64,000 nt of DNA from Rhabdophis nuchalis. Its lineage: Eukaryota > Chordata > Lepidosauria > Squamata > Natricidae. Positions 1 to 58,306 of this stretch are shown piece after piece. A program made the translations under genes and the position numbers. Location: positions 325,443,919 through 325,507,918 of the forward strand of contig CM077643.1 of NCBI GenBank assembly GCA_039707465.1. The letters are read 5' to 3'. The stretch's first letter is position 1. Every line of letters begins with the position of its first letter. The notes beneath the pieces were generated by a model, which was not told where the DNA came from, did no database searches, and saw nothing but the letters and a program-made list of their open reading frames with translations.

Positions 1-700
1 AATCAATCAATCAATCAATCATTTAATACTTATAAACCGCACCCTCTCCCCATGGGGACTCGGGGCGGTGCACAGGTAGAATAAAAACAGTAAAAAAAAC
101 ATACAAATATCAATAAATATACAAACAATTAAAAGCAAATTAAACACAGCCTGTGCTAAAATCCCATTTAACTAACTAAACTAAAATTTACCCAATAAAA
201 ACCCTAGACAGGGGGACTATCCCAGGCCGGCCAGACGGAAAAAGTAAGTTTTTAATTTAAGACGGAAGGAGCGGAGGTCCGTGGTCGTCCTAATATCGGG
301 GGGAAGGTCGTTCCAGAGGGCCGGGCCCGCCACAGAGAGAGCCCTTCCCCTGGGTGTCGCCCGCTGACACTGTCTAGTGGACGGCACCCGGAGAAGTCCC
401 TCTCTGTGGGAGCGAATCGGCCATGAGGATGTATGAGGCAGGTCGTTCCAGAGGGCTGGGCCCGCCACAGAGAAGGCCCTTCCCCTGGGCGTCGCCCGCT
501 GACGAAGTCTAGTGGACGGCACCCGGAGAAGTCCCTCTCTGTGGGAGCGAATCGGCCGGGAGGATGTATGGGGCAGGATCCGATCCCGCAGATAGCTAGG
601 TCCCGAGCCATGGAGCGCTTTAAAGATGATAACTAACACCTTGAAGCGCACCCGAAAGACGACAGGCAGCCAGTGCAGCTCGCGCAAGAGAGGTGTACTT
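1..700 (-). mobile_element. L2-type LINE 3' end with internal duplication
   Basis: Reverse-strand 3' end of an L2-clade (CR1 group) LINE. The tail is at the left (AATC repeats, then the GGGGACTCGGGGCGGTGCAC block). The coding part reads RELHWLPVVFRVRFKVLVII, then PALWNDLPPDIRTTTDLRSF and LKTYFFRLAGLG, the C-terminus of the L2 ORF2 protein. A 135-bp segment is tandemly duplicated in frame (starts at 306 and 441). Confidence 0.9.
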
Positions 701-1037
701 TACTCAAAAAGTGAACTCTACTCACATGGAGGAAGCCTAAAAGGCCATTAACTTGGTTTAAGCAAGGTTCAAATTGTCCCCATTAAAAATCAAATTGCCC
801 CCTGTGGGGCATGGTCACCACGTTGGCAACCACTGATCTAAGCATTACATCTAATGCATTTGCAGTAAGCATGTAATCTGTATTTTCTCTCTGGTGAATC
901 AATGAACTTCAAGTAAGTCCATCATTTAGGCTGGATTGTAAAGGTAGGAAATTCTTTGAGAGAGGGAGCGGTTTGCTAGATCCAACTATATGGAGATATT
1001 TCATCCTGCTTTCAATCTTTCCTAAAAAAAAATAAAG

Positions 1038-1480
1038 GTTGAGAAGTTGGTTGCACTGCAGATGACTCTGGAGGAAGCAGATTATCTAGACCAGGGGTCT
1101 CCAACCTTTGCAACTTTAAGTCTGAAGGACTTCAGCTCCCAAAATTCTCCAGCCAGCAAAGCAAAGCTGGCTGGAGAATTCTGGGAGCTGAAGTCCTTCA
1201 GACTTAAAGTTGCAAAGGTTGGAGACCCCTGATCTAGACCCCCTTCTGTTAGATTACAGGCCTGGGATGGGACTGAGACAACACTGATCTCATTTGTGGA
1301 TGACTTCTGGCAGGAGCAGGACAGAAGTGGTGTGCCCATCCTTATTCTTGAACTCTCAATGGCTTTTGATGCCCTTGATCATTATATCCTACTGGACCAA
1401 CTCAGGGAGCTCGGAGTAGAGCACAATGTTACACTGGTTCTTCCCCTTCTTCCAACACCAGTTTGAATCAGTGTTGATGG
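1038..1480 (+). mobile_element. Old L2 reverse-transcriptase relic, split by a hAT element
   Basis: 1038-1091 reads EKLVALQMTLEEADYLD and 1240-1480 continues RPGMGTETTLISFVDDFWQE then ILELSMAFDALDHYILLDQL. Together they match the RT stretch of the longer L2 copy at 59722 (LEEVDYLD..., RPGHSTETALVALVDDL...). The palindromic hAT element 1092-1231 interrupts it. Confidence 0.8.
1092..1231. mobile_element. Palindromic hAT-type MITE
   Basis: 140-bp near-perfect inverted repeat with ends CAGGGGTCTCCAACC and GGTTGGAGACCCCTG, flanked by an exact 8-bp duplication ATCTAGAC (1084-1091 and 1232-1239). The ends and 8-bp duplication are typical of hAT transposons. Confidence 0.92.
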
Positions 1481-1540
1481 GATATGAGGAGACCTTCAAT
1501 TCTACAAATAATGCATTTTGAAATATAATATGCAACTTAC

Positions 1541-48300
<46,760 letters not shown>

Positions 48301-48499
48301 AAGCGTATTTCCCCTTCTGTGTTGGGTCCCGTTTCCCTGTTAATAATTTACAGCGCTTCACTGTACACATTAGCATAAGCTTGGCATGTGTGTTGAGCCA
48401 CAAATCCCGTCATTCCCCGGCAGATGGTTATACTGGGGCGGGGGGCAGCTTGGAGAACATCTCTATCCTAGTCCTTTCTTCTCCTGCTGATGTGGCCTA

Positions 48500-48755
48500 G
48501 AGATGGAGCTCTTGCCTCACAAGCAGGAGTTTGCCAGTTCGATCCTAGGTAGAGGCAGATGCTTGGGCAGGGGGTTGGACTCAGGGGCCTGCAAAGTTGG
48601 CTCTTTTAAGACTGGTGGACTTCAACTCCCAGAGTTCTCCAGCATAGCTGGCTGGGGAACTCTGGGAGTTGAAGTCCACCAGTCTTAAAAGAGCCAACTT
48701 TGCAGACCCCTGGACTAGGTGACCTGCAAGGTCCCTTCCAACTCTGTTAATCTTT
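48500..48755 (+). mobile_element. tRNA-derived SINE with CR1-like tail, split by a hAT MITE
   Basis: Head GCTCTTGCCTCACAAGCAGG and B-box-like GTTCGATCC, then GGGGGTTGGACT, then the MITE 48582-48712, then GGTGACCTGCAAGGTCCC. The tail resembles CR1 3' ends, so CR1 probably mobilised it. Confidence 0.75.
48582..48712. mobile_element. Palindromic hAT-type MITE
   Basis: Ends CAGGGGCCTGCAAAGTTGGC and GCCAACTTTGCAGACCCCTG. Arms of about 60 bp. No full 8-bp duplication; only GGACT/GACT is shared by the flanks. Confidence 0.85.
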
Positions 48756-49240
48756 TCAACTAGCGTCAGCAGCTCAGTCTTCTCCCCAGAGGTAGCATTT
48801 CTCCCTCTCCCTCTCCTATCCTGAGACAATGAATAATACCTAGAAAGCAAGCCTGCCCCTGCCTCAGTACAGTAGGCTAAAATGGCTTGGAATAGGACAC
48901 TAAACTAGGATCAGACTTCAGGAGAAACTACCAGGGAATTCCAGCATCCGAGGCTGGACTGGGAAGTCTTCAAGCGTGCCAAAAGACGGCGGTGGCTAAC
49001 CACTTCCGACCTGTGGCCAAATTACACGGCAGGTGCCATTGAACTGTCAGGACTCCAGCTCGCCCGGAAAGCTATCTCTGTATGAAGAGCGAGGATTACT
49101 ACATTACTCCGTGAGAAAAGAGGGGGGGGGGGCGGGGGAGGACGAAATAAAAGGTAGAATTGTGCAATAGCGTCATCACTGGTCGAAATTTGCCCTAAGA
49201 TGTCGAGTTTTCCTGAAATCTTCAGGTATTGCATTAGATA
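48756..49240. other. Intergenic, no recognised feature
   Basis: Between the PCNX2 promoter region and repeats; a G run (49122-49137) is the only simple feature. Confidence 0.5.
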
Positions 49241-49241
49241 C

Positions 49242-49316
49242 AGGGGTCTCCAACCTTTGCAACTTTAAGTCTGAAGTCCTTCAGACTTAAAGTTGCAAAG
49301 GTTGGAGACCCCTGTC
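49242..49316. mobile_element. Minimal palindromic hAT MITE
   Basis: 75-bp palindrome, ends CAGGGGTCTCCAACC and complement, centre TCTGAAGTCCTTCAGA with almost no loop. Flanks show no clear duplication. Confidence 0.88.
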
Positions 49317-49375
49317 TGAAAATGCGGAGTCCTGTTTTAACTGCTCTTGCATTGGGGGAAACACACAGGTTTCTG

Positions 49376-49603
49376 AATTTCTGTGGAGATTCTCAGTCAT
49401 CCAGGTCATGGTTATTCCGAAGGTTATTTTTCAAGAGGCAACTGGACTTTTTTCTTTGAAGACGTTTTGCTTCTCGTCCAAGAAGCTTCTTCAGCTCCTC
49501 CATCCAGTCAGAGCTGAAGAACCTTCTTGGATGAGAAGCGAAACGTCTTCAAAGAAAAACCAGAAAGTCCAGTTGCCCCTTGAAAAAGCACCTTTGGGGC
49601 ACA
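49376..49603. mobile_element. Penelope-like inverted arms with two hammerhead-like cores
   Basis: Left arm (minus) and right arm (plus) are inverted copies. Each carries CTGAAGA, then CTTCTTGGAYGAGAAG, then (G/A)AAACGTC. Plus core 49514-49547; minus core 49461-49494 (GAAA changed to AAAA). The left arm continues to CTCAGTCATCCAGGTCATGG, as in the copy at 52505. Confidence 0.75.
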
Positions 49604-49684
49604 GGCTTCTGGCTAGGTAACATAATTTAAAAAATTAAAAACCAGCGAAGTCAGCTTAAGTTTTCTACTGAGATACCTTTTGAT

Positions 49685-49738
49685 TTTTTATTGAATTTAT
49701 ACCCCGCCCTTCTCCAAACGGACCCAGGGCGGCTATGT
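49685..49738 (-). repeat. L2 tail fragment
   Basis: TTTATACCCCGCCCTTCTCC then AACGGACCCAGGGCGGC, only the 3' end of an L2 copy. Confidence 0.8.
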
Positions 49739-49739
49739 T

Positions 49740-50535
49740 AACTATCTAAAGATTGCCGTGCACAAAAGGTATGAATCGTGAATGCCATGCGAAATAGACT
49801 CCTTAACATTCAGGTCGGTATGGGAAAGGTTCTATGGATGTAAAAGTAAAGAACTACAAAGCCAAGACATGCTTGTTTTACTTCCTTCCATCCACCACTA
49901 GGGAGTGCTATTGACAAGGTTTTCAGCCAATTTAACAGCAAGGAGAAAATGCTCCAGTTAATATGTCAATGCACAGCCCTTCGTTTCCAGTGTTTTTAAT
50001 GTGTACGTTTTCTCCTTCCCGCTGTGTTTAATATTTGAAAAGAGTGTTATAGTTTTATCAGTATGCAGTTTTGTCCCTTCCTGGTGTCTTTGGTGATTTG
50101 GAATTAAGAGCGTGTCTTGAATTATGCCGTTATATAACCATTCTTGTATATGCTATTGCATATGTGATTTTAACTGTATTTCTCTCACGGCTCCTTTAAG
50201 TAGCAAATTCTTGTTATGATTGCAATTTATTTAACACAGCATTATGACTAAACCAAAGGCAATATATTCAAAAATGTATATTGCTCTGCTTCCTTCTCTC
50301 TCCCTTTTCCCCTCAACAAGGTCAGCTTGTTGAAATAACAAACCCCTCTCAGAAGGCAGAGCTACTATGTTGCATTCCAAAGAACGGGCTCATAATTGAA
50401 TGATCCGCTATGAATGATACCCAAGCCTGCTTTAAAGTGGCCTTGTTTCTTTATTGGCTGTAATACAATTCTATTGGATCTCCTTTGGATATGGAGTACA
50501 TAGATGCTCACATTTTCAGTGATCTATGCACTATG
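49740..50535. other. Intergenic, no recognised feature
   Basis: AT-rich; nothing recognised. Confidence 0.5.
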
Positions 50536-50539
50536 TCAC

Positions 50540-50960
50540 AATAGAATAGAATAGAATAGAATGGAATGGAATGGAATGGAATGGAATGGAATGGAATGGA
50601 ATAGAATTCTTTACTGGCCAAGTGTGATTAGGCACAAAAGGAATTTGTCTTTGGTGCATATCCTCTCAGTGTACATAAGGAGAATAAAATACATTCATCA
50701 AGAATAAAAAGATACAACACCTAGTGATAGTCATAGGTTACTAATAAGCTATCAAATTGTACTAGGAAACAAATAAAATGATATAATTGAAAGATACAAG
50801 CAACATTGTTATAGTCATAAGTGGGAAGAGATAGATACTAGGAAGGAAGAGAAGAAGAATAGTAATACAGTCTTAGTAAATTATTTGACAGTGTTGTGGG
50901 AATTAGTTGTTATGCAGAGTGATGGCATTTTGGGGGAAAAGAATAGAACTAGCATGGAAA
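50540..50960 (-). mobile_element. Rex1-like LINE 3' end
   Basis: (GAATA)n and (GAATG)n, then TGGCCAAGTGTGATTAGGC, AGGAATTTGTCTTTGGTGC and CTCAGTGTACATAAGG. Confidence 0.62.
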
Positions 50961-52500
50961 TAATAATGTTTGTTATTTGGATCTTCTCCAGTTGTTGGGG
51001 TTTTTTTTTAGGTGAGTTTTTCACCATTATGGCTCATCTTAAAAATAATTATTTTACTTAAATCTGTTGCAAGTGTGCCTGCTTCTTCTCTCTTCTTTCT
51101 GTACAACTCACTCCTACCAGTGCATGCCAACCTTCCTCATTTATCAACCAAAAGACTCAAACCCAGGAAATCTCCACTGGCATTTGTACAACATCTGCCC
51201 AGGAACTTTAAGCTCGATTCCCAGTGGAAGCCAAAAGGTTGGGTCTCTAAAAACCCAGACATAGAAAAACATATAAATAACTCCACAGGAAAAGGGCCAG
51301 GCTTTGAACTACCACATCATAATTCTGAATAGGATTTGCACCTCACACAGCATCAGCTGGGACTCCCTGTGTAAATGGGGTATTCTCCTCTGGTAGTATT
51401 CTCCTCTCAGTGTGACTGCATCAATTTGTAAATCACCTCGTGGGCATACAGGGCATATAACCAAGGCTGCACGTCAATGGTTAGATGACCTAGACCTTGG
51501 TATTTGAACATAGATCTTTTTAAGGTTATTATATTATTGTGTTTTATTAATCTAGATGAAAATCTACATGAAATACATATTGCTACTTTATGTATGGTAT
51601 GTTGTATGCTAAATATGACAGCCTTTAAAAATTTTCAAGATTTGAACCCCACCTATGTTCAAATCTGTTTGCTTGTACAAAATACAGATCTGTAGATTTA
51701 TGTTCACCATCAGCTCTTCCCATCCAAGTTTCAGGTCTCCAGTACCACTGATGTCCAATCTATGGATTCCTGAAGGTCTTACATACTGTTAGTGGAAACT
51801 GTAACACTCTATTCATGTATTAATTCCTTTTTGAAAAGCTTCAGTCCTCAAGTCAAAAAAAGGAAGGATCTTTGTAAATGGAAGATTAATTATAAAACAA
51901 TTCTTGCCATTGGGCTTATAGTTTAAAAGATCACCTATGCAATATTACATCATTCTGAATACAGTGGAATATTAGAGGGGGAAGCCAAGTTTCAACTGAA
52001 TCATTTTGTATAACAATCTCCACAAATTCATTTAAAATATTTGTAATGTGAGCTCATCTTTTGAACATGCTTTTCTTTTTGTCCATTCAGATAAAGCTGG
52101 TGTGCTTTGCAATTTGTCAAGGTTTTTTTTAGAAATTACCACTAATTTCCTCTTTTATAAATCACTGAAAAAGCAAAGGAAGCCACAGGGCTTCTCTGAT
52201 GGTGTGCTTGAACTAGCCTGCTTTCATATCTGCAGTACAGTCATTATAAAGCTAAGATGCCATGTGGCCACTTTTCATTGCCAAAGCAACTAATCTTGGA
52301 TAAATTTTCCAAGGATGCTAAAAAGAAACATTTGTAAAACAATGTAATATGCATGCAAGACAACTCCTATTATAAACATTAGAGTCTGCATATATATTAC
52401 TTTAAGCATGTTTTATAAACCACATTCTCAGAAAATGCTTCCAAATCTGTTTATATTTTACCAATTGTTAAAAAAAAAGTAGTCCCTACTAACCCAAAGG
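50961..52500. other. Intergenic, no recognised feature
   Basis: No gene or repeat family recognised. A Lys/Pro open frame at 51012-51332 has no conserved motif. Confidence 0.5.
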
Positions 52501-52504
52501 CATT

Positions 52505-52690
52505 TTTTCAAAAGGCAACTGGCATTCCTTTGTTTTTCCCTGAAGACATTTCGCTGTTCATCCAAGAGGCTTCTTCAGATAAGAAGCGAAACTTCTTCAA
52601 GGAAAAACAAAGAAAGTCCAGTTGCCTTTTGAAAAAGCAGCTTTGGGACAACCATGACCTGGATGACTGAGAATCTCCATAGACAATCCC
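52505..52690. mobile_element. Penelope-like inverted arms with hammerhead-like core
   Basis: Same family as 49376. The minus-strand core 52545-52578 reads CTGAAGA, AGCCTCTTGGATGAACAGC, GAAATGTC. The right arm ends GACCTGGATGACTGAGAATC. Confidence 0.72.
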
Positions 52691-53049
52691 TGCTAACAAG
52701 CTTAAAATTACAAAGGAATGAAAAGAATGGGGAGGAGAACAGATAAAAAGGCACAAGTGGCAATCCTGGAAGTTATTCATGACCCATATGAATAGCAATG
52801 GATGAGGGTGAGTCAATGGGAGACTTGGCACTGCACTCCTATGGCACCTGCTACAATGCAATGGACAAAAGAAGAGTCAAAAATGCTAGTTGAGCAATAG
52901 GCTAAAAACTAATGCAAAATGGATTGCTACTAAATCAGTAGTGAAGAATTTAAAACAGACCTGTAATTATAACAGTTCTGTACTGTATAAGTGCTTGGTC
53001 TATCTGAGGATGGATGGAGGAATAGTTACAATAGGCTATAAAAAAATAG

Positions 53050-53285
53050 TCTAATTGTCATGATTCAACCTTCTGACATCTTTGCCTGGATGATGGAGAG
53101 TATTCATTGGCATATTGCAACACATTTGGGGGAGGAAACCCCCGAGGTTGGTATAATTTGTACATTCCAATGATTCCCTGCCTAACTGGCTTGCTCTGAC
53201 TGATGAAGCTGCTTCGATAAGCAGTGAAATATCTCAAGCTAACAAAAATTAACCCAATTGCCACAATTCAACTTTCCAACTACTA
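53050..53285 (+). repeat. Repeat with an intact hammerhead-like core, probably Penelope-like
   Basis: Core at 53200-53235: CTGATGA, stem II arms AGCTGCTT and AAGCAGT, GAAATATC. No coding part is present, so the Penelope assignment is by analogy with the other cores. Confidence 0.55.
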
Positions 53286-53286
53286 C

Positions 53287-53622
53287 ACAGGTAAAGGTTC
53301 CCCTTGCACATATATGCTAGCCATTCCCAACTCTAGGGAGCAGAGCTCATCTCCGTTTCGAAGCCGAAGAGCTAGTGCTGTCTGAAGACGTCTCTCTCTG
53401 TGGTCATGACTAAATGCCAAAGGCGCACGGAACACTGTTACCTTCCCACCAAATGTGGTTCCTATTTTTCTACTTGCATTTCGACATGCTTTCGAACTGC
53501 TAGGTTGGCAGAACCTAGGACAAGTAATTTGAGCTCACTCCATTACGCATTGCTAGGGATTCAAACTGTCAATCTTTCTGATCAACAAGCTCAGCATCTT
53601 AGCCACGGATCCACCGTGTCAG
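53287..53622 (-). mobile_element. Sauria-type SINE
   Basis: GGTAAAGGTTCCCCTTGCAC at the left, TTCGACATGCTTTCGAACTG in the body, TCTTAGCCACGGATCCACCG at the right. Confidence 0.85.
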
Positions 53623-53625
53623 GCT

Positions 53626-54780
53626 ACTATAGGCAAGTATAAATATCCAGATATGATACCATGAGGATAATTCTATCTTGAGCAAAGAGTTAAATGATAT
53701 TTAAACATAATTGTGGGCTTATTTATCCCTCCCTAAACACTGATCCACAATACTACCCTTATTAATATTGGATGAGACAAAGTTTCTTAGTAAAACCCAG
53801 CTGAAACAAGAAACTTCAAAATAATAATAGCTCTCAGTGAACCATTGTAGCTGGCACTATTTACAGTTTTCTTTGCCAATGTGTTTCCCTGCATGAAATT
53901 TGGCCTTCAAAGAATGCAAACTGCCCAACAAGAGAAGTTACTAACATTTAAATGGTTACATAGACAGGAAGGAAAGAGATTATATAGTTTCTTCCAAATC
54001 ACAACCATAGCAAATTAGCTCAATAGCCAGAATTTTCTTTACAACATTTCAAAATCTTAATCCAACTGCATTTTCCTAAATACCCAGTCATTTCTTAAGT
54101 ACCTGGGAATAAGCACCTTCCCATATACTCAATGGGACTTCCTTCGAATAAATATCTGTTGTGAATAGTTCTGTTGTTGTAGAACTGACGCATCTGAGAT
54201 TGCAATATCTCACTGGACTGATAGTGGTATCTTTAGATTAGCGCTGATATAACATTTTAAATTCAGGAGATTGACATAAAAGTTACAGAGTCAGCTGTGC
54301 ATTGTCTATGTAGCCTGTTGGGTATTTCCCTAATATCCAACATAATCAATCTAAAATGGCTACGCCACCTAATGATTGTTAGTACTGTTACTATATACAA
54401 TTACTTGATTGTGGTCATATGCCCATTTTAAGCCCACATTGAGCCCAGAAGGGAAAAATACTGGAATGTACATGATTTCAGAAAATAAGCATTCCTTGTT
54501 TGTTGCATGATTAATGTAAAGGAACTAAAGGAACTTTTTACTATAGCTCACAATATGCACTATTTATTTGATTCAGTGGTACAAACGCATTGTGAAGGTA
54601 CAAGACTTTTTTTATTTGTTTGTACAGTATTATGACCAATTTTAGTCCAAGGAGTGGGAGACCATTGGCTTCAAAGAAAAGTTTGCTAAAAGAATATTTC
54701 AAGAATTTCATCCAGGATGGTCAGTGGTGAAAATGCTGGGTACTGCAGTTCATCAAGATCCGGAGCGGTTGACCCCAAAC
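53626..54780. other. Intergenic, no recognised feature
   Basis: AT-rich; nothing recognised. Confidence 0.5.
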
Positions 54781-54784
54781 TATG

Positions 54785-54895
54785 TTGGATAGCCATTTGT
54801 CTGAAACGGTATAAGGTTCCTGGCTAGGCAGGGGGTTGGACTAGAAGACCTCCAAGGTCCCTTCCGACTCTGTTATTGCGTATTGTAAACTTTTG
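54785..54895 (+). repeat. CR1-type LINE 3' end
   Basis: Short fragment with the CR1 3' signature (GGGGGTTGGACTAGAAGACC, then AGGTCCCTTCCGACTCTG) ending in a TATTGTA-like tail. Same family as 47076-47400, 16105-16690 and 19409-19870. Confidence 0.8.
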
Positions 54896-54902
54896 AGAGC
54901 CG

Positions 54903-55118
54903 GTGGAGACGGACAGGAATATCTTCAAAATGCAGGTCAAAGATCCTGGCGAGTGTCAATGGGGAAACTGGATGCCTGTTAGCACCATGCAGGATATTCC
55001 AGATGCGGACCTTAACACTTTCCCTCCCGCGACAACTTTTTCAGATGTTTGGGGGAAGAGCAGCCACAAGTGGTATAAGAATTACAGACTGAATAATCGT
55101 CGCTCAAAGAGCGCCTAG
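54903..55118 (+). CDS. Unidentified 71-codon ORF
   Basis: Open frame beginning METDRNIFKMQVKDPGECQW and ending HKWYKNYRLNNRRSKSA. It has balanced, non-repetitive composition and sits between a CR1 tail and the MAP3K21 CpG region. I do not recognise it. It could be an upstream exon, a fragment of a transposon protein, or chance. Low confidence that it is expressed. Confidence 0.2.
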   Translation: METDRNIFKMQVKDPGECQWGNWMPVSTMQDIPDADLNTFPPATTFSDVWGKSSHKWYKNYRLNNRRSKSA

Positions 55119-55149
55119 CAGTTGATAACAACAAACAGAACCCTGGCAT

Positions 55150-55800
55150 TGGCTCAAGGCTTGAAACGAGCCAATCTTAGCCTACGATTCCCACGGCTTT
55201 CCCAAGCAAAGCCCCCGCCGTCCGCCCCATTCATTGCAGCCCGGCCTTCCCGTCGGAGGAGAAGAGGAGCGCGCAACAAGTTGCAACAGCGTTGCCACCG
55301 CCCCTTCCGCCTTGCCGCGTCTCTGCCTCTGCCGACGACCCTTCCTTTCCCGAGGGCGCCCGGGAGTTCGGTGCTTGGCACTGGCGCCACCCGTGACAGG
55401 GGGGAAACCCCCCGCGACCACAGCCAGACACGCACCTGCACGACTTCACTCTTTGACCCGCACCCGGAGCCTGGCCTCGACCGTCACGTGTCCCCGGCCG
55501 TCCAATCCGGACCGGCCAGTAGTTTGTTCGGGACCTGCTCTCGGCGGCAGAAGACTTTGCTGAGAAGACCCGGGAGAAGCGCTCGATCGGCCGTGGCGGC
55601 GGCGGCGGCAGCAGGATTGCTTTTAGCCGCTGAGGCCGCCTCGGATCGCCCCGCGGTCTCCCGTTTCCCTCCCGCCTTCTCGGTTCCGCGAGCGCTTTAC
55701 CTGCGGCTTCTCCCATCGCCCGCCTCCTCTTCTCGTTCCTCGCGTGGCTCCCTTCTCTCTCACCTGCCCCCCACTCGCACTGTACCCCTTTGCAATCGCC
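55150..55800 (+). promoter_or_regulatory. MAP3K21: CpG-rich region upstream of MAP3K21
   Basis: Dense CpG region with several GC boxes, an ATTGG/CCAAT pair (55148-55152 and 55171-55175) and an E-box CACGTG near 55484. It lies 0.7-1.3 kb upstream of the MAP3K21 ATG and is the most likely promoter and first part of the 5' UTR. A pyrimidine-rich, C/T-biased stretch (55800-56290) follows. The long open frame through it reads as low-complexity Arg/Pro/Ser sequence and I do not treat it as a gene. Confidence 0.55.
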
Positions 55801-56308
55801 GCTTAACTGGGATTTCCTCTTGCTTCTCCTCCCCCCCCTCTCCTCCCTGCCCTCCCGCTTCCCTCATTTCATTTTTCCTCTTTTATCTCCGCTTTAACTT
55901 CCCTTGCTTGTTGTTGTTCTTCTTTCGGGCCGTGTGGCCGTTTCCTCCTGGCTCCGTATAAACCACTCCATACAAACTTTCTTTGCCTCGATCCCATTTA
56001 TCTCGAACGCTTTTCACTTCCTGCTTTGCCACCGGTCCTTTCCCTGCACTCTAAATATACACCTGGATTGCGCTTTCTTTCTCTTGACTCCTTCGCTCTT
56101 TCCCTCATTCCCTTATGTTATCCCTCTCTCATCACTTTCCTAACTCAGCTTCTTGCCTTTGAGCCTACACTCCATATGTCTGATCCAAATATGGTGGTTT
56201 CTACTTCTCCCTCATCTCCTGCTCCAATCCCCCTCCCTTGTCTAACCAGGTGTCTCTTTTCTTTTTGCTTTGCTTCACTCCTTTCCTAGCACTTTTATGC
56301 CTGCCTAA

Positions 56309-57445
<1,137 letters not shown>

Positions 57446-58145
57446 TGATTTTTCAGTTATCAAATATATACAAGTTCATTCCACTAAATTGAATCAATTA
57501 TTTTCTCCTCTTTGCTAACAATAATTTCCATACTAGGTGGGGTTTGGTTTCTTGGAAGTATGGAAGTCTTCTCATGACTCATATGCAACAGGAAAACCTG
57601 GAGAAGTCTCTTCTATGAAATCCTGGCTTTTTGTATAAGTTATTAAAACTGAAACCTTAAGGAGCCAGTCCCAAGAGCATATAATTTTGAGTAGTCATAA
57701 ATAGAATCAGACTGTAATGCTATTATGTAATTTTAAATGTGTTGCTTGAGTTGTAATTATTAACTGGCTAAAGTAATGATGCTGTCTAACTCAGCGAATT
57801 GGTATTTTTATTTCATCTTTTTAGAAGAAAGCAACAATAGTTTACTATGCAATCTTTTCATTCTGTTCACCGGTATTAACTTAAAGCATTTGATCCAATT
57901 TTTAAGCATAGAGATTTTAAAATAAAATTGATAGGGTACTTGTTAGAATTACCGATTTGATGCAATATGTTAGCAATAGCTAGGGTGTTCTTTATGAAGA
58001 AGATCCCATTTCTTGACATCAGAAAATAATACATAAATTTATTTTAGTATATTCTCCAACAGATACTGTTTGGAATCAATTTGGTTTCAGTCATGAAACA
58101 GTTTGAAAGTCTACCTCCAAGGCAATGGAGGAGAATAGCCTAAAG

Positions 58146-58276
58146 CAGGGGTGTCCAAACTTGGGAACTTTAAGACTTGTGGACTTCAACTCCCAGAATT
58201 CCCCAGCATAGCTGGCTGGGGAATTCTGGGAGTTGAAGTCCACAAGTCTTAAAGTTCCCAAGTTTGGACACCCCTG
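58146..58276. mobile_element. Palindromic hAT-type MITE
   Basis: Ends CAGGGGTGTCCAAACTTGGG and complement; exact duplication GCCTAAAG (58138-58145 and 58277-58284). Confidence 0.94.
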
Positions 58277-58306
58277 GCCTAAAGTACTTCTTAGTTTCTG
58301 ATGCTA

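Noticed and set aside
55122..55961. 279-codon open frame
   Set aside because: It follows the CpG-rich and pyrimidine-rich composition; the peptide is Arg/Pro/Ser low complexity with no domain. Treated as promoter and 5' UTR.
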